IMG/VR virus record: IMGVR_UViG_3300025466_000136
Coordinates: 1-28,742 of that record
DNA: 28,742 bases
Source: a virus
Reading direction: 5' to 3' (one strand)
In this document: positions 5,722 to 13,241 of the stretch, one piece after another
Position numbering within the stretch: the first letter of the stretch is position 1
Layout: each line of letters opens with the position of its first letter
Notes under the pieces: generated by a model
What the model saw: only the letters and a program-made list of their open reading frames with translations
Database searches by the model: none
What the model was told of the DNA's origin: nothing
Program-made: the position numbers and the translations under genes

Positions 5722-6594
5722 ATGACAGCTACGTACCCAACACAGGTCAAAACCTTTAACACCCACAACACTCTTGATGTTATCAACGCGGGTGACCCAA
5801 ACGCTATTCAAGACGAGGTTGTTGCCCTTGAGAGCACTGTAGGGGCTAACCCTACCCTGTCTACCACCCCAGCCACTACGGGTTGGAACGGAACTTCATA
5901 CACTTATTCAACGGTAAGCGCTCGTATCGCCAACGTGGAGCTGGGCGTAGTCGGAGATTCTCATACTCAATACCTACGTAAGTCGGCGGATTCGGCTAAC
6001 GTTATCACCCCAAGCGCAAATAACATCAAGGCTGCTGTGTTCAAAGCTGCAAGCGGACAATCTGTAAACCTTGTTGAATTTCAAAACTCATCTGGAACAC
6101 CTGTCACCTATATTGATTCTAATGGTAACTTGCAGGGGTTCAGCGTATCTGGAACCATAACTATTGGCAGCACTGCCATTTCCCTTAATGGCACAGCCAC
6201 AACCATCGCTGGTTTGACGCTTACAGCGCCTGTGATTAATAACGGAACAATCAGCGGAGCTACTTACGTCACCCCTCCTAATAGCCAAACGGGAACGACT
6301 TACACAGCCGCGGCTATTGATGCCTATTCATTTACGCTTCTCAGCAACGCTGCAGCTATCGCGGTGACAATCCCGCAAAATAACTCTGGAACTAACGGTT
6401 TCGGAGCAGGAACACAGCTTAACTTTGCTCAAATGGGTGCGGGACAGGTGACCATCTCTGGTGGTACAGGGGTAACCCTTCTTTCTACTGCGGCCACCCC
6501 AGCAGCGCCTAAGCTTAGACTTCAGTACAGCGTTGCAACAGCTGTTCAAACAAACGTAGCCAATACCTGGATAGTCACGGGGGACATAGTTTAA
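5722..6594 (+). CDS. Tail fibre / receptor-binding protein
   Basis: A 290-aa protein with the texture of a phage fibre: low Cys and charge, high Thr/Ser/Asn/Gly. The N-terminal helix (residues 10-45, VINAGDPNAIQDEVVALESTV) would trimerise or attach. HTQYLRKSADSAN and VFKAASGQSVNLVEFQNSSG, then YIDSNGN, are typical of fibre shafts in which a SGQSxNLxEFQ strand pairs with a YIDSNGN turn. The rest is a beta-rich C-terminus with GTQLNFAQMGAGQVTISGG near 225-245, a pattern seen in C-terminal fibre knobs. GAAGGGA ribosome site; TAATG coupling to the next tail gene. Receptor binding is inferred from type and position. Confidence 0.75.
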   Translation: MTATYPTQVKTFNTHNTLDVINAGDPNAIQDEVVALESTVGANPTLSTTPATTGWNGTSYTYSTVSARIANVELGVVGDSHTQYLRKSADSANVITPSANNIKAAVFKAASGQSVNLVEFQNSSGTPVTYIDSNGNLQGFSVSGTITIGSTAISLNGTATTIAGLTLTAPVINNGTISGATYVTPPNSQTGTTYTAAAIDAYSFTLLSNAAAIAVTIPQNNSGTNGFGAGTQLNFAQMGAGQVTISGGTGVTLLSTAATPAAPKLRLQYSVATAVQTNVANTWIVTGDIV

Positions 6595-7592
6595 TGCCTA
6601 ATTTCTTTGGGATTGTAGCTTCGTCTCTTGCTAAAGCTTTAGCGAGCGTGTTAGACACGTTTAACAGAGCTAATAATGCGTCTTCTTTGGGAACCGCTGA
6701 TAATACGGTCGCCCCTACGGGTTCTTGGTCTGTTATTAGAGGCTCCTGGGGAATCGCGTCTAACGCCGCTAATAGTTCTACCGCCGCTTCTTCCTACCCG
6801 CTAGCTACGCTTAACTTTCAAAGTAATACAGTAACCTTAGGCGTAGATAACATCGGTCCAGGTGCTGGTACCGCTTTTTGGGTCACTGATTCTGGAACTT
6901 GGTGGGCTACTTATGTAGACGCCACACGGTCGTGCTCAACATGCTACAACGGTTCTAATCCAAACTACACTACTTGCTACAACGGCTCTAACCCTGTGTA
7001 CGGTACCTGTTATAACGGCTCTAACCCAATCAATGGAACTTGTTATAACACATCTAACCCAATTAATGGAACTTGCTATAACCCGCCTAACTACGGCACC
7101 AATACTTGTATTAACATCGGATACTGCTATAACGGAAACGCTTACACCTGTGTTACTGGGTATAACACAGCTAACCCTTACACGTGTGTTACGGGCTACA
7201 ACACGTCTAACCCTTATACGTGTATAAAAAGCTATAACAGCTCAAACGCTTACACGTGCGTAGCTGGCTACAACACGTCTAACGCCTATAGCTGTAGCTG
7301 CGTTACTAACAACTCAGTCAATCTTATAAAGTCTATAGCTAGCACTATCAGCACCGTAGCTACTTTCACCATGACCGCCACAGTCTTAGGTCTAAAGACC
7401 CTAATAAATGGTGTGACAGGGGTCATCACTGTGCGTGGGTATTCCACAACAGGATACACTACTCAAATTGGAACAGACCAAACAGCTACCGCTACAGGGT
7501 TTACCGCCAAAAATACCCATGGTATTATCCTCGGACCAACTACGTATAGCGCGGCTCAAACCGCTAATATTGACAACTTCCAAGTTAACTAA
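6594..7592 (+). CDS. Jelly-roll tail protein with inserted Cys-rich repeat
   Basis: A 332-aa protein in three parts. Residues 20-112 (DTFNRANNASSLGTAD, then SWSVIRGSWGIASN, then WWATYVDAT) look like the first half of a concanavalin/LamG-like jelly roll. Residues 113-237 are a repeat with 14 cysteines. Residues 240-332 (TFTMTATVLGLKTLINGVTG, GTDQTATATGFTAK, IDNFQVN) look like the second half of the same fold, including its usual closing DNFxV strand. The repeat thus seems inserted in a loop of one domain. It is coupled by TAATG to the upstream fibre gene and lies in the tail block. Probable role: host-surface adhesion, with the Cys region as a disulphide- or metal-braced spike. Confidence 0.8.
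   Translation: MPNFFGIVASSLAKALASVLDTFNRANNASSLGTADNTVAPTGSWSVIRGSWGIASNAANSSTAASSYPLATLNFQSNTVTLGVDNIGPGAGTAFWVTDSGTWWATYVDATRSCSTCYNGSNPNYTTCYNGSNPVYGTCYNGSNPINGTCYNTSNPINGTCYNPPNYGTNTCINIGYCYNGNAYTCVTGYNTANPYTCVTGYNTSNPYTCIKSYNSSNAYTCVAGYNTSNAYSCSCVTNNSVNLIKSIASTISTVATFTMTATVLGLKTLINGVTGVITVRGYSTTGYTTQIGTDQTATATGFTAKNTHGIILGPTTYSAAQTANIDNFQVN
6933..7301 (+). repeat. Tandem 33-bp then 36-bp Cys-rich coding repeat
   Basis: Cysteines 117, 128, 139, 150, 161 and 172 are exactly 11 residues apart, with unit C-Y-N-G-S-N-P-x-x-G-T. Cysteines 186, 198, 210, 222 and 234 are exactly 12 apart, with unit C-V-T-G-Y-N-T-S-N-P-Y-T. Both share the core YNxSNP. At the DNA level units differ at third positions, so repetition is kept by selection on protein or by older duplications. 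Confidence 0.85.
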
Positions 7593-7601
7593 AGGACTAA
7601 C

Positions 7602-7940
7602 ATGCTGAAACAATATACGAAGTATGAGATAGAGAAAAAAAGGTTTCGTAAGGAAGCTCGACGTAAGTTCATAGATGATGTGGCGCACAAGCTTGGGCTT
7701 CACTTTCACTGGATTAGAGACCTACAAATAAAAAAGATTCTTGACCAAAACCTTGCCCCTGACACCTCAACTGTCACCGAGCGAATCGCTTTTGTAGTTA
7801 ATGAAGAAGTAGTAGAGGTTATGTTCTGCCAGCCTAAACTTGCGGCTATTCTATTAAGCAACCCAACTATACTTGATGTATCATCAGACAAGCTAATACG
7901 ACCTGGATATAAGTACAAAAACAATAAATTCATAGCCTAG
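7602..7940 (+). CDS. Hypothetical protein with repeated 50-aa module
   Basis: A 112-aa protein with a basic N-terminal helix (residues 5-48) and a C-terminal module (61-112: RIAFVVNEEVVEVMFCQPKLAAILLSNPTILDV ... NNKF). The same module occurs in the product of 9555-9857 (RVAVIVGTEVAEVMAVTEKARAAFLSNPTFVDL ... TGKF). AAAGGA lies just before the ATG. It sits among tail genes, so it may be a tail-fibre accessory or chaperone, but no established function can be assigned. Confidence 0.7.
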   Translation: MLKQYTKYEIEKKRFRKEARRKFIDDVAHKLGLHFHWIRDLQIKKILDQNLAPDTSTVTERIAFVVNEEVVEVMFCQPKLAAILLSNPTILDVSSDKLIRPGYKYKNNKFIA

Positions 7941-7949
7941 GAGCACTAT

Positions 7950-8714
7950 ATGAAGAAGGTAAACTTCTTACTTGACCGACACTACTCGTTGCCTATAACT
8001 AGCCCAGTACCCGCCTCATCCTTGCTGCCTAAATGGCACCGTGAGGGGGAGATGTACATAAATAAAAATACAGGGCTTTTGCATATAGCGGATGAGTCGG
8101 AACGTGCGGCTGGAATGCGCTTGTGTATGCCTTTCTTTGACTCTTTAAGCTCAGGGTTTTTCCTTACTACTTGGGCTGACATAGAGATAACTAGAAATGA
8201 TGGACTTGCTATAGAGTGGCAGTACATTGAAAAAAATGTTAAAGGTGTTTGGATTAAAGCAAAAGATGATTGGGATATAGTAAAAGAGCGTCAAGGAGAT
8301 ATTGGCTACACAATCCCTAGACCTGCTGGTCACGCCACTAACCACATGGTGTGGAACTCTAGGTGGGGTTGGCGCCTCCCTAAAGGTTGGAGCATGCTTG
8401 TTACTCACCCTCTAAACCAACATCAATTACCGTTTACTACTTTATCCGCGATTGTAGACAGCGATAGATTTGCTTCTCATGGAAACATACCTTTCTTCCT
8501 GCGTGAAGGCTGGACAGGGATTATTGAGAAGGGGACACCCTTTGCCCAACTAATTCCTATTAAGCGCTCTGATTGGTTTATTGATACAAAAATTCAAGAT
8601 GAAGAGGCGCTGTTTACTGCCCGTAGCGCTAGAGAAGTTTCTTATGGTTATTATCGGTCTAAATTATGGGTGCCAAAAAAATACAAAAAGGAAGACAAAA
8701 ATGGGTCTATTTAA
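7950..8714 (+). CDS. Conserved phage protein, DUF6065-like, first of tandem pair
   Basis: A 254-aa protein. The C-terminal part carries a string of landmarks: GWRLPKGWSMLVTHPLNQ, LPFTTLSAIVDSDRF, IPFFLREGWTGIIEKGTPFAQLIPIKRSDW. The order G-W-x-(V/L)-x-x-x-HP(L/V)N, then LSxxVDxD, then a hydrophobic strand, then KGTPxxQxIPxKRxDW is shared with the next gene and resembles the DUF6065 family, which has no known function. The N-terminal 60 residues contain SSLLPKWHREGE, matching VIPDWYKDLAPRR next door. GGAGCAC lies before the ATG. Probably cytosolic; not an obvious virion protein. Confidence 0.7.
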   Translation: MKKVNFLLDRHYSLPITSPVPASSLLPKWHREGEMYINKNTGLLHIADESERAAGMRLCMPFFDSLSSGFFLTTWADIEITRNDGLAIEWQYIEKNVKGVWIKAKDDWDIVKERQGDIGYTIPRPAGHATNHMVWNSRWGWRLPKGWSMLVTHPLNQHQLPFTTLSAIVDSDRFASHGNIPFFLREGWTGIIEKGTPFAQLIPIKRSDWFIDTKIQDEEALFTARSAREVSYGYYRSKLWVPKKYKKEDKNGSI

Positions 8715-9498
8715 GAAGTCTAAGTGGGACAAGCGCTCTTCTGCTGACCCTTCAGATTTGGGAACTATTGACTTTTTATTAACTGAAACAGATGAGAGTA
8801 CTTCTTACGTAGAAGTTAAAAAGGCCATTGAAGTTATACCTGACTGGTATAAAGATTTAGCGCCCAGGCGCATAATTAGAGAGGGAGACCTAAAAGACGA
8901 CTTTACTATTAAGCGCTGCATTCCAGTCTTAGACGCGCTTACTACTGGTTACTATCTAGTTACTAAGTACGATATCACTTTTAAATATGACGAGGAACGG
9001 GGTTGGTGTGATTTAGAGGGTAACTTCAACCCCAATAAGCCAGAGGTTAGCATGCACCCTGTGCAACAACTAGGTAGCATGCCTTTTAGTCCAGAGTTTT
9101 CTAAGTATGCTTATAAATGGGATAACCCCTTCACCATTAAAACTCCTCCTGGTTATAGCGTCATGTTTACGCACCCAGTAAACGCCCCATATCTTCCCTT
9201 CTACACGCTAAGCGGCGTTGTAGACACAGATATGTATTTTCAACCTGTACTGTTCCCCTTCTTATCCAAAAATAACTTTAACGGCGTACTGCCCGCTGGA
9301 ACACCTATTGTTCAAATTATCCCCTTCAAAAGAGATGATTGGAAGTCTGAGGTCTACACAGATGGGATGTCCAGGGAGTACGTACTCAACAGAAGTCAAA
9401 TTAGTGAGGCTTATGAGAGCCAAAGGTACGATAAAGACGGCAATGCCATGGGTGGTATGTACAAAAGGGACTACCGTAAAAAGAAAAAGTATTTATAA
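8701..9498 (+). CDS. Conserved phage protein, DUF6065-like, second of tandem pair
   Basis: A 265-aa protein, tandem paralogue of the gene before. The start is set at the ATG at 8701 (MGLFKKSKWDKRSS), with AAGGAAG a few bases upstream. A longer open frame extends upstream but lies over the previous gene. Matching landmarks: GYSVMFTHPVNA, LSGVVDTDMYF, LPAGTPIVQIIPFKRDDW. HP(V/L)N, VDxD and the GTPxxQxIPxKRxDW box are strictly kept in both copies and are candidates for the active or binding site. The gene overlaps the previous one by 14 bases. Function unknown. Confidence 0.75.
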   Translation: MGLFKKSKWDKRSSADPSDLGTIDFLLTETDESTSYVEVKKAIEVIPDWYKDLAPRRIIREGDLKDDFTIKRCIPVLDALTTGYYLVTKYDITFKYDEERGWCDLEGNFNPNKPEVSMHPVQQLGSMPFSPEFSKYAYKWDNPFTIKTPPGYSVMFTHPVNAPYLPFYTLSGVVDTDMYFQPVLFPFLSKNNFNGVLPAGTPIVQIIPFKRDDWKSEVYTDGMSREYVLNRSQISEAYESQRYDKDGNAMGGMYKRDYRKKKKYL

Positions 9499-9554
9499 CC
9501 TGAATCCGCAATTTAAATCTGTAAACTATAGTTAAGCTATAAGGAGGCTACTCA

Positions 9555-9857
9555 ATGTCTACACCCGTCACCGCTGCCCCAGGGTCTGCACCAGTTGTAC
9601 CTGTATCACCCGACCTACCGCGGGTCGCTGTAATCGTAGGCACAGAGGTCGCTGAGGTTATGGCTGTTACTGAGAAGGCAAGAGCAGCTTTTCTTAGCAA
9701 CCCTACTTTTGTTGATTTGGGCTTTAATCCAGAGCGTATCGCTGATGGAGACCAATACGACCCAGCTACAGGTAAATTTACTAAACTAGAAGAGATTCTA
9801 CAGAAGCAAGCAGACGAGGCCGCCGCGGCTGCAGCTGCTAATACAGCCACAGCTTAA
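9555..9857 (+). CDS. Hypothetical protein with repeated 50-aa module
   Basis: A 100-aa protein with a Pro/Ala/Val-rich lead (1-22), the conserved module also found at 7602-7940 (residues 23-75, keyed by EVAEVM and FLSNPTFVDL), and an Ala-rich helical tail (83-100). The ribosome site AAGGAGG is strong and about 8 bases upstream. The gap before it holds a TATAGT element. It may be a small structural or fibre-accessory protein; unknown family. Confidence 0.7.
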   Translation: MSTPVTAAPGSAPVVPVSPDLPRVAVIVGTEVAEVMAVTEKARAAFLSNPTFVDLGFNPERIADGDQYDPATGKFTKLEEILQKQADEAAAAAAANTATA

Positions 9858-9872
9858 TTAGGTAGGTAATCT

Positions 9873-10160
9873 ATGTCTGATTACAAAAACAAATGGGAAG
9901 AGTACAAAGCCAAAAACGGCGCTACTCCACTTGACCTTTTTAAAGTGCGTGACCAAAACATCACCCATGCCGAAATGCAGCGTCGCTACGACATCTGTAA
10001 GGGCTGTCCTATGTTCGTAGGGCTAACTAAGCAGTGCCGTGAATGCGGGTGCTTTATGGGGATGAAGGTTAAAATTGATAAGGCTAGATGTCCGCTAGGG
10101 CATTGGGAAGCCTATGAGGGTGAGCCTGAAGAGATAGAGTTGGATAATCCTTCAGAGTAA
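9873..10160 (+). CDS. Zinc-binding phage protein, DUF6171-like
   Basis: A 95-aa protein. CKGCPMFVGLTKQCRECGCFMGMKVKIDKARCPLGHW (residues 42-79) fits a small family common in phages: R-x3-C-x2-C-(P)-...-T-x2-C-x2-CGCF(M)-x2-K-...-A-x-CPxGxW. Five or more cysteines would hold one or two zinc ions. The acidic C-terminal tail is typical. The family occurs among structural and tail genes but has no proven role. Spacing of 15 bases from the previous stop and GTAGGTA upstream suggest the same operon. Confidence 0.75.
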   Translation: MSDYKNKWEEYKAKNGATPLDLFKVRDQNITHAEMQRRYDICKGCPMFVGLTKQCRECGCFMGMKVKIDKARCPLGHWEAYEGEPEEIELDNPSE

Positions 10161-10196
10161 AGCCTGACAGTCTGCTAATCCTATTGGAGAATAGTG

Positions 10197-10232
10197 ATGT
10201 GCGTCTTTTGGCGCGCTTTCTCTAGAGAATAG
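10197..10232 (+). CDS. Possible 11-aa leader peptide
   Basis: ATG at 10197 has GGAG seven bases upstream. The frame is 11 codons (MCVFWRAFSRE) and its TAG overlaps the AGGA ribosome site of the next, strongly expressed gene. A perfect palindrome, TTCTCTAGAGAA, lies at 10219-10230. It could couple translation into the 685-aa gene or could be chance. Confidence 0.25.
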   Translation: MCVFWRAFSRE

Positions 10233-10240
10233 GAAATACC

Positions 10241-12298
10241 ATGGCAAGAGATAGTGGGTACAAGCAAGTACCTAGCGGCAATATTCAGACTGACTTTGTA
10301 TGGGGCAACATGGCTCCTCAGACTAACATTGACCGTGGCGTTGGAACCCCCGCATACAATGCAACTGGCGGAGGAACTGGCGATAAGGCGTGGGGAACCA
10401 CAACAGATATTCAGAGCGGACAACTGGCTACAAACGACATTTCTGTAACCGCTAACCAGCTCACACTCAAGGCATTCGCAGATAGCCACGTTAACTACGT
10501 CGGCAACTGGGAAGCTTTCCCAGGCTACCAACAGATTGTTGGTTGGGGCGATAACAACCCAATCACTTCCTCTGTAACTGGTGCCTCTGTAAGCGGTTCG
10601 GCTACTACGCCAACAACCGTAACTTACACAACCATCCATCCTTTCGTTGTTGGACAGCTTGTTACCATCACAGGGCTTTCAAACTCTGTCTACAACATCT
10701 CAGGCGTAATCGCATCTGTAACTGCTGGTACATCATTCACTCTTGTTGTACCAAGCTCTGTAGTTCCTAACAACACAGCTACCTTGACCACTCAAACAGG
10801 TACAGCAACTGTCTACTACAACACATCTACCCTTACAGCCGCTTCTGGAAACGGAACAACTGTTACCTACACAGGAACAAACACCTTCGTAGTTGGTCAG
10901 CTCGTAAGCATCTTGGGCTTTACTGGAACAACCTTTAACCTAAGCAACATGCCAGTCGCCTCCGCAAGCTCATCACAGTTCACTGTTACAGCTCCTATTT
11001 CAGGAACTGCAACTATCGCTAACGCCGTAAAGGGTGCGAGCGCTGTCGCTTGGTATCTTGGCACTATTACTACAGTAACTGCTGCTTCTGCTTCAGGTAC
11101 TACCGCAGTATCTTACACAGCTAACACTGGCTCAACAGCTACTGTTACAGCTGCTTCAAACGCAACTGTAAACGGCGTTAACGTTGTTACTTACGTAGCT
11201 AACAACACATTTAACCCAGGAAACACTGTTTCTATCTCAGGTATCACAGGAACAACTGCCTACAACCTCTCTAACGTATCTATCTTGAACGCAACTCCTA
11301 CACAGTTCACTGTGCAGAACGCCGCTTCAGGAACTGCCGTAACTGGTCAATCAGCTACCGCTACTGCGTCCTCATTGGTTATCGGTCAGCCTGTAACTGT
11401 TACTGGTCTTGCTGTTAGCTCAGGCACATCTTTGAACCTCGCTAACCTCCCAGTAGCCACCGCTAACGCAACAGGCTTTACTCTAACCAACGGTTCAAAC
11501 ATCACTGGTGCGTCTACCGCTGGTGCGGGTAACTGCGGGCTAGCTCAAGGATATGTAACTGCTACTGTTCCTAGCCTTGTTGGAAAGACAGCTGCGGAAG
11601 CAGACCGTCTTATCGCCATTGCTGACTTGAACACAGGAGTTATCAGCTACACCACAACTGGTGCTCTTGCACAAGACCAAAGCCTTACCGTCACAGGTGC
11701 GTCTAACTCAGGTGGAACTGTTACCTATGTAACTAACACTGGTTATGCTCCAGTTGCAGGTCAGACTATCTCAGTCTACGGCTTGCCAACAGCAGCGTTC
11801 AACCTCCAGAACGTGACAGTTGCTACAGGAAGCTCAACAGGCTTCACAGTAACTAACGCAGCTACTGGAACAACTGTTACAGGCTTCGTTGGAACTTCTG
11901 GAACTGTTACCGCAGCATCTTCTGATGGAACTAACCACACCTACACCGCGGCTAACACCTTCGTTGCAGGTCAAACAGTTACTATCAGCGGACTGGCTTA
12001 CCCAGGATACAACGGAACATTCACCGTTATTGCTTCTGGTTTGAGCACAAGCTCATTCAAGGTAACACCTACATCACCAGTAGCAAGCGGTATCTCGCTC
12101 TCAAGCGCTAACGGCTTCTTCTTGGGTATCGGCGCAAGCGCTCGTATCCCACAGAACGCTAACTTGGTTGCTACTCAGAGCATCGCAGCTGGTGCTTCAA
12201 ACATCCAGTCAGGTGCAGCTATTAACTACAGCGTCTTCGCTCCAATCGGAAACGAATCTGCTGGAACACAAGCTGGAACCTTTACCTATACCTATTAA
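10241..12298 (+). CDS. Large beta-repeat virion protein (fibre or decoration)
   Basis: A 685-aa Thr/Ser/Asn/Val-rich protein with one Cys. An N-terminal cap (1-105) is followed by about six copies of a 45-60 aa beta module near 125-172, 205-253, 315-363, 375-417, 492-541 and 566-611, each with F-x-x-G-Q-x-V-(T/S)-I-x-G-(L/I/F), then NLSN-V-type and FTV strands. Residues 437-475 (VPSLVGKTAAEADRLI) resemble a PASTA domain. The C-terminal 70 residues are a distinct end domain. Codon use is C-ending and like the capsid gene, so the product is probably abundant. Candidates: head or tail fibre, tail tube with Ig-like repeats. A strong terminator follows. Confidence 0.75.
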   Translation: MARDSGYKQVPSGNIQTDFVWGNMAPQTNIDRGVGTPAYNATGGGTGDKAWGTTTDIQSGQLATNDISVTANQLTLKAFADSHVNYVGNWEAFPGYQQIVGWGDNNPITSSVTGASVSGSATTPTTVTYTTIHPFVVGQLVTITGLSNSVYNISGVIASVTAGTSFTLVVPSSVVPNNTATLTTQTGTATVYYNTSTLTAASGNGTTVTYTGTNTFVVGQLVSILGFTGTTFNLSNMPVASASSSQFTVTAPISGTATIANAVKGASAVAWYLGTITTVTAASASGTTAVSYTANTGSTATVTAASNATVNGVNVVTYVANNTFNPGNTVSISGITGTTAYNLSNVSILNATPTQFTVQNAASGTAVTGQSATATASSLVIGQPVTVTGLAVSSGTSLNLANLPVATANATGFTLTNGSNITGASTAGAGNCGLAQGYVTATVPSLVGKTAAEADRLIAIADLNTGVISYTTTGALAQDQSLTVTGASNSGGTVTYVTNTGYAPVAGQTISVYGLPTAAFNLQNVTVATGSSTGFTVTNAATGTTVTGFVGTSGTVTAASSDGTNHTYTAANTFVAGQTVTISGLAYPGYNGTFTVIASGLSTSSFKVTPTSPVASGISLSSANGFFLGIGASARIPQNANLVATQSIAAGASNIQSGAAINYSVFAPIGNESAGTQAGTFTYTY

Positions 12299-12312
12299 GA
12301 TATAGAGTAATA

Positions 12313-12342
12313 AAAAAGCCCCCTAGCAATAGGGGGCTTTTT
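12313..12342. terminator. Bidirectional terminator
   Basis: A perfect 13-bp stem (12313-12325 with 12330-12342) closed by a GCAA tetraloop, with A and T tracts on either side, separates converging genes. It serves the 685-aa gene on the plus strand and the WhiB gene on the minus strand, whose stop abuts it. Confidence 0.9.
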
Positions 12343-12678
12343 CTATTTCATATACTTAGCTCTTCGGAGCCTACGCCTGTCTGTTTCTGTGGTTCCTGCC
12401 CAAATACCCTGCAGTGATGCGTCATTTAACGCGTATTCCAAACAAGGGTCTTTAAATTGACAAGCATCACATATAGGCTTAATACGCCTTAGGTTAGCCT
12501 TAGCGCCCTCTGGAGTCTCAGGAAAGAACAACTCAGGGTCAACCTGAGTACATACCTGAGACCCGTCAAAATACGGCGCTTTAGTACCAGTTATGCTTTT
12601 GCCAGAACTTCCATGCGTTAATGATTCCTGCTGGGTCACTTGGGCTCCCGTATCGTTTTTGAATGTATCGTAGGCCAT
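12343..12678 (-). CDS. whiB: WhiB-family transcriptional regulator
   Basis: A 111-aa protein with the four-cysteine 4Fe-4S signature Cys43, Cys70, Cys73, Cys79 (C-xn-C-x2-C-x5-C) and, after it, GIWAGTTETDRRRLRR, the G[VI]WGGTTxxxRRxLRR box of WhiB proteins with Ala in place of the second Gly, plus a short basic tail. Such proteins bind the primary sigma factor and sense redox or NO. Phage versions (such as TM4 WhiB) reduce host whiB2 activity and affect superinfection. The first 33 codons overlap the upstream transglycosylase gene. A GTG at 12639, with GGGAG just upstream, would give a 98-aa protein. Leftward, unlike its neighbours. Confidence 0.9.
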   Translation of the reverse strand: MAYDTFKNDTGAQVTQQESLTHGSSGKSITGTKAPYFDGSQVCTQVDPELFFPETPEGAKANLRRIKPICDACQFKDPCLEYALNDASLQGIWAGTTETDRRRLRRAKYMK

Positions 12679-13117
12679 ATTTAATTTGTAAAGACGCGCT
12701 ATATGTCTTGGTTACCTTGTAATTTCCCCATGTAGTTGGTAAGAACTGGGCGATACCTAAAGCGTGGCTTCTCATATTGAGAGCCTTAGGGTTGAAATGA
12801 CTTTCAGACCCCCAAAGATGGTTTAAGGCATTCCATTCCTTAATAGAGAGACCCTTAGAGTATGTCGTTAGGAACGCAATAGTCTGTGGGTCAAAGTACT
12901 TCACATATGGGCTGGCTAAGGCTTTCTTAGCGGCAGACCGTGTAGTAGTTACTGTTAGATATTCGAGCGAAACTGTTACAGTCTTCTCGGGCTTAGCTGT
13001 AATAGGCAAAGCATGTACTACAGGTGTGAGCAACTGGCTCCACACTGTAAGACATACACCCGCCGTTCTAACTAACTTTTTTAAATCAATTACGAAATTG
13101 ATTCTGATATTAAGCAT
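12581..13117 (-). CDS. Secreted SLT-domain lytic transglycosylase
   Basis: A 178-aa protein. Residues 1-37 look like an export signal (basic start, then AGVCLTVWSQLLTPVVHALP). Residues 93-150 form a small SLT fold: LWGSESHFNPKA with catalytic Glu105, GIAQFLPTTW (121-130), and a helical YGLRYIQKRYG. The C-terminus AWKFWQKHNWY is the usual ending of actinobacterial SLT proteins. It cleaves the glycan backbone of peptidoglycan outside the membrane. AGAGGAG lies 5 bases before the ATG. Its 3' end overlaps the WhiB start by 98 bases. It may aid lysis or act as a host-derived cargo gene; it is short for the family. Confidence 0.85.
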   Translation of the reverse strand: MLNIRINFVIDLKKLVRTAGVCLTVWSQLLTPVVHALPITAKPEKTVTVSLEYLTVTTTRSAAKKALASPYVKYFDPQTIAFLTTYSKGLSIKEWNALNHLWGSESHFNPKALNMRSHALGIAQFLPTTWGNYKVTKTYSASLQIKYGLRYIQKRYGSPSDPAGIINAWKFWQKHNWY

Positions 13118-13241
13118 CTCTGCTCCTCTCAGTCATATCTTTAGCATACACAAGGAAGTACAGCCAACGCCAACTCATAAGGGCGCATTTAGGTAAAAAT
13201 ATTTACTTTTTTTCTGTAAACTTGCATATATCGCACTTTTT
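13118..13241. promoter_or_regulatory. Divergent intergenic region, promoters likely
   Basis: A 124-base AT-rich gap between the leftward transglycosylase and the rightward lysis genes. It must hold at least the leftward promoter; a TATGCT on the minus strand near 13140-13150 is a weak -10 candidate. Rich A/T runs occur at 13195-13215. I see no clear operator. Confidence 0.4.

Noticed and set aside
6933-7301. Regular 33- and 36-base repeats resembling a CRISPR array
   Set aside because: The units are in frame, contiguous without unique spacers, differ at third codon positions and lie inside an intact coding gene.
8581-8700. Upstream extension of the second DUF6065-like gene
   Set aside because: The extra 40 codons lie over the previous conserved gene. 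The ATG at 8701 has a good ribosome site and starts a normal-looking protein.
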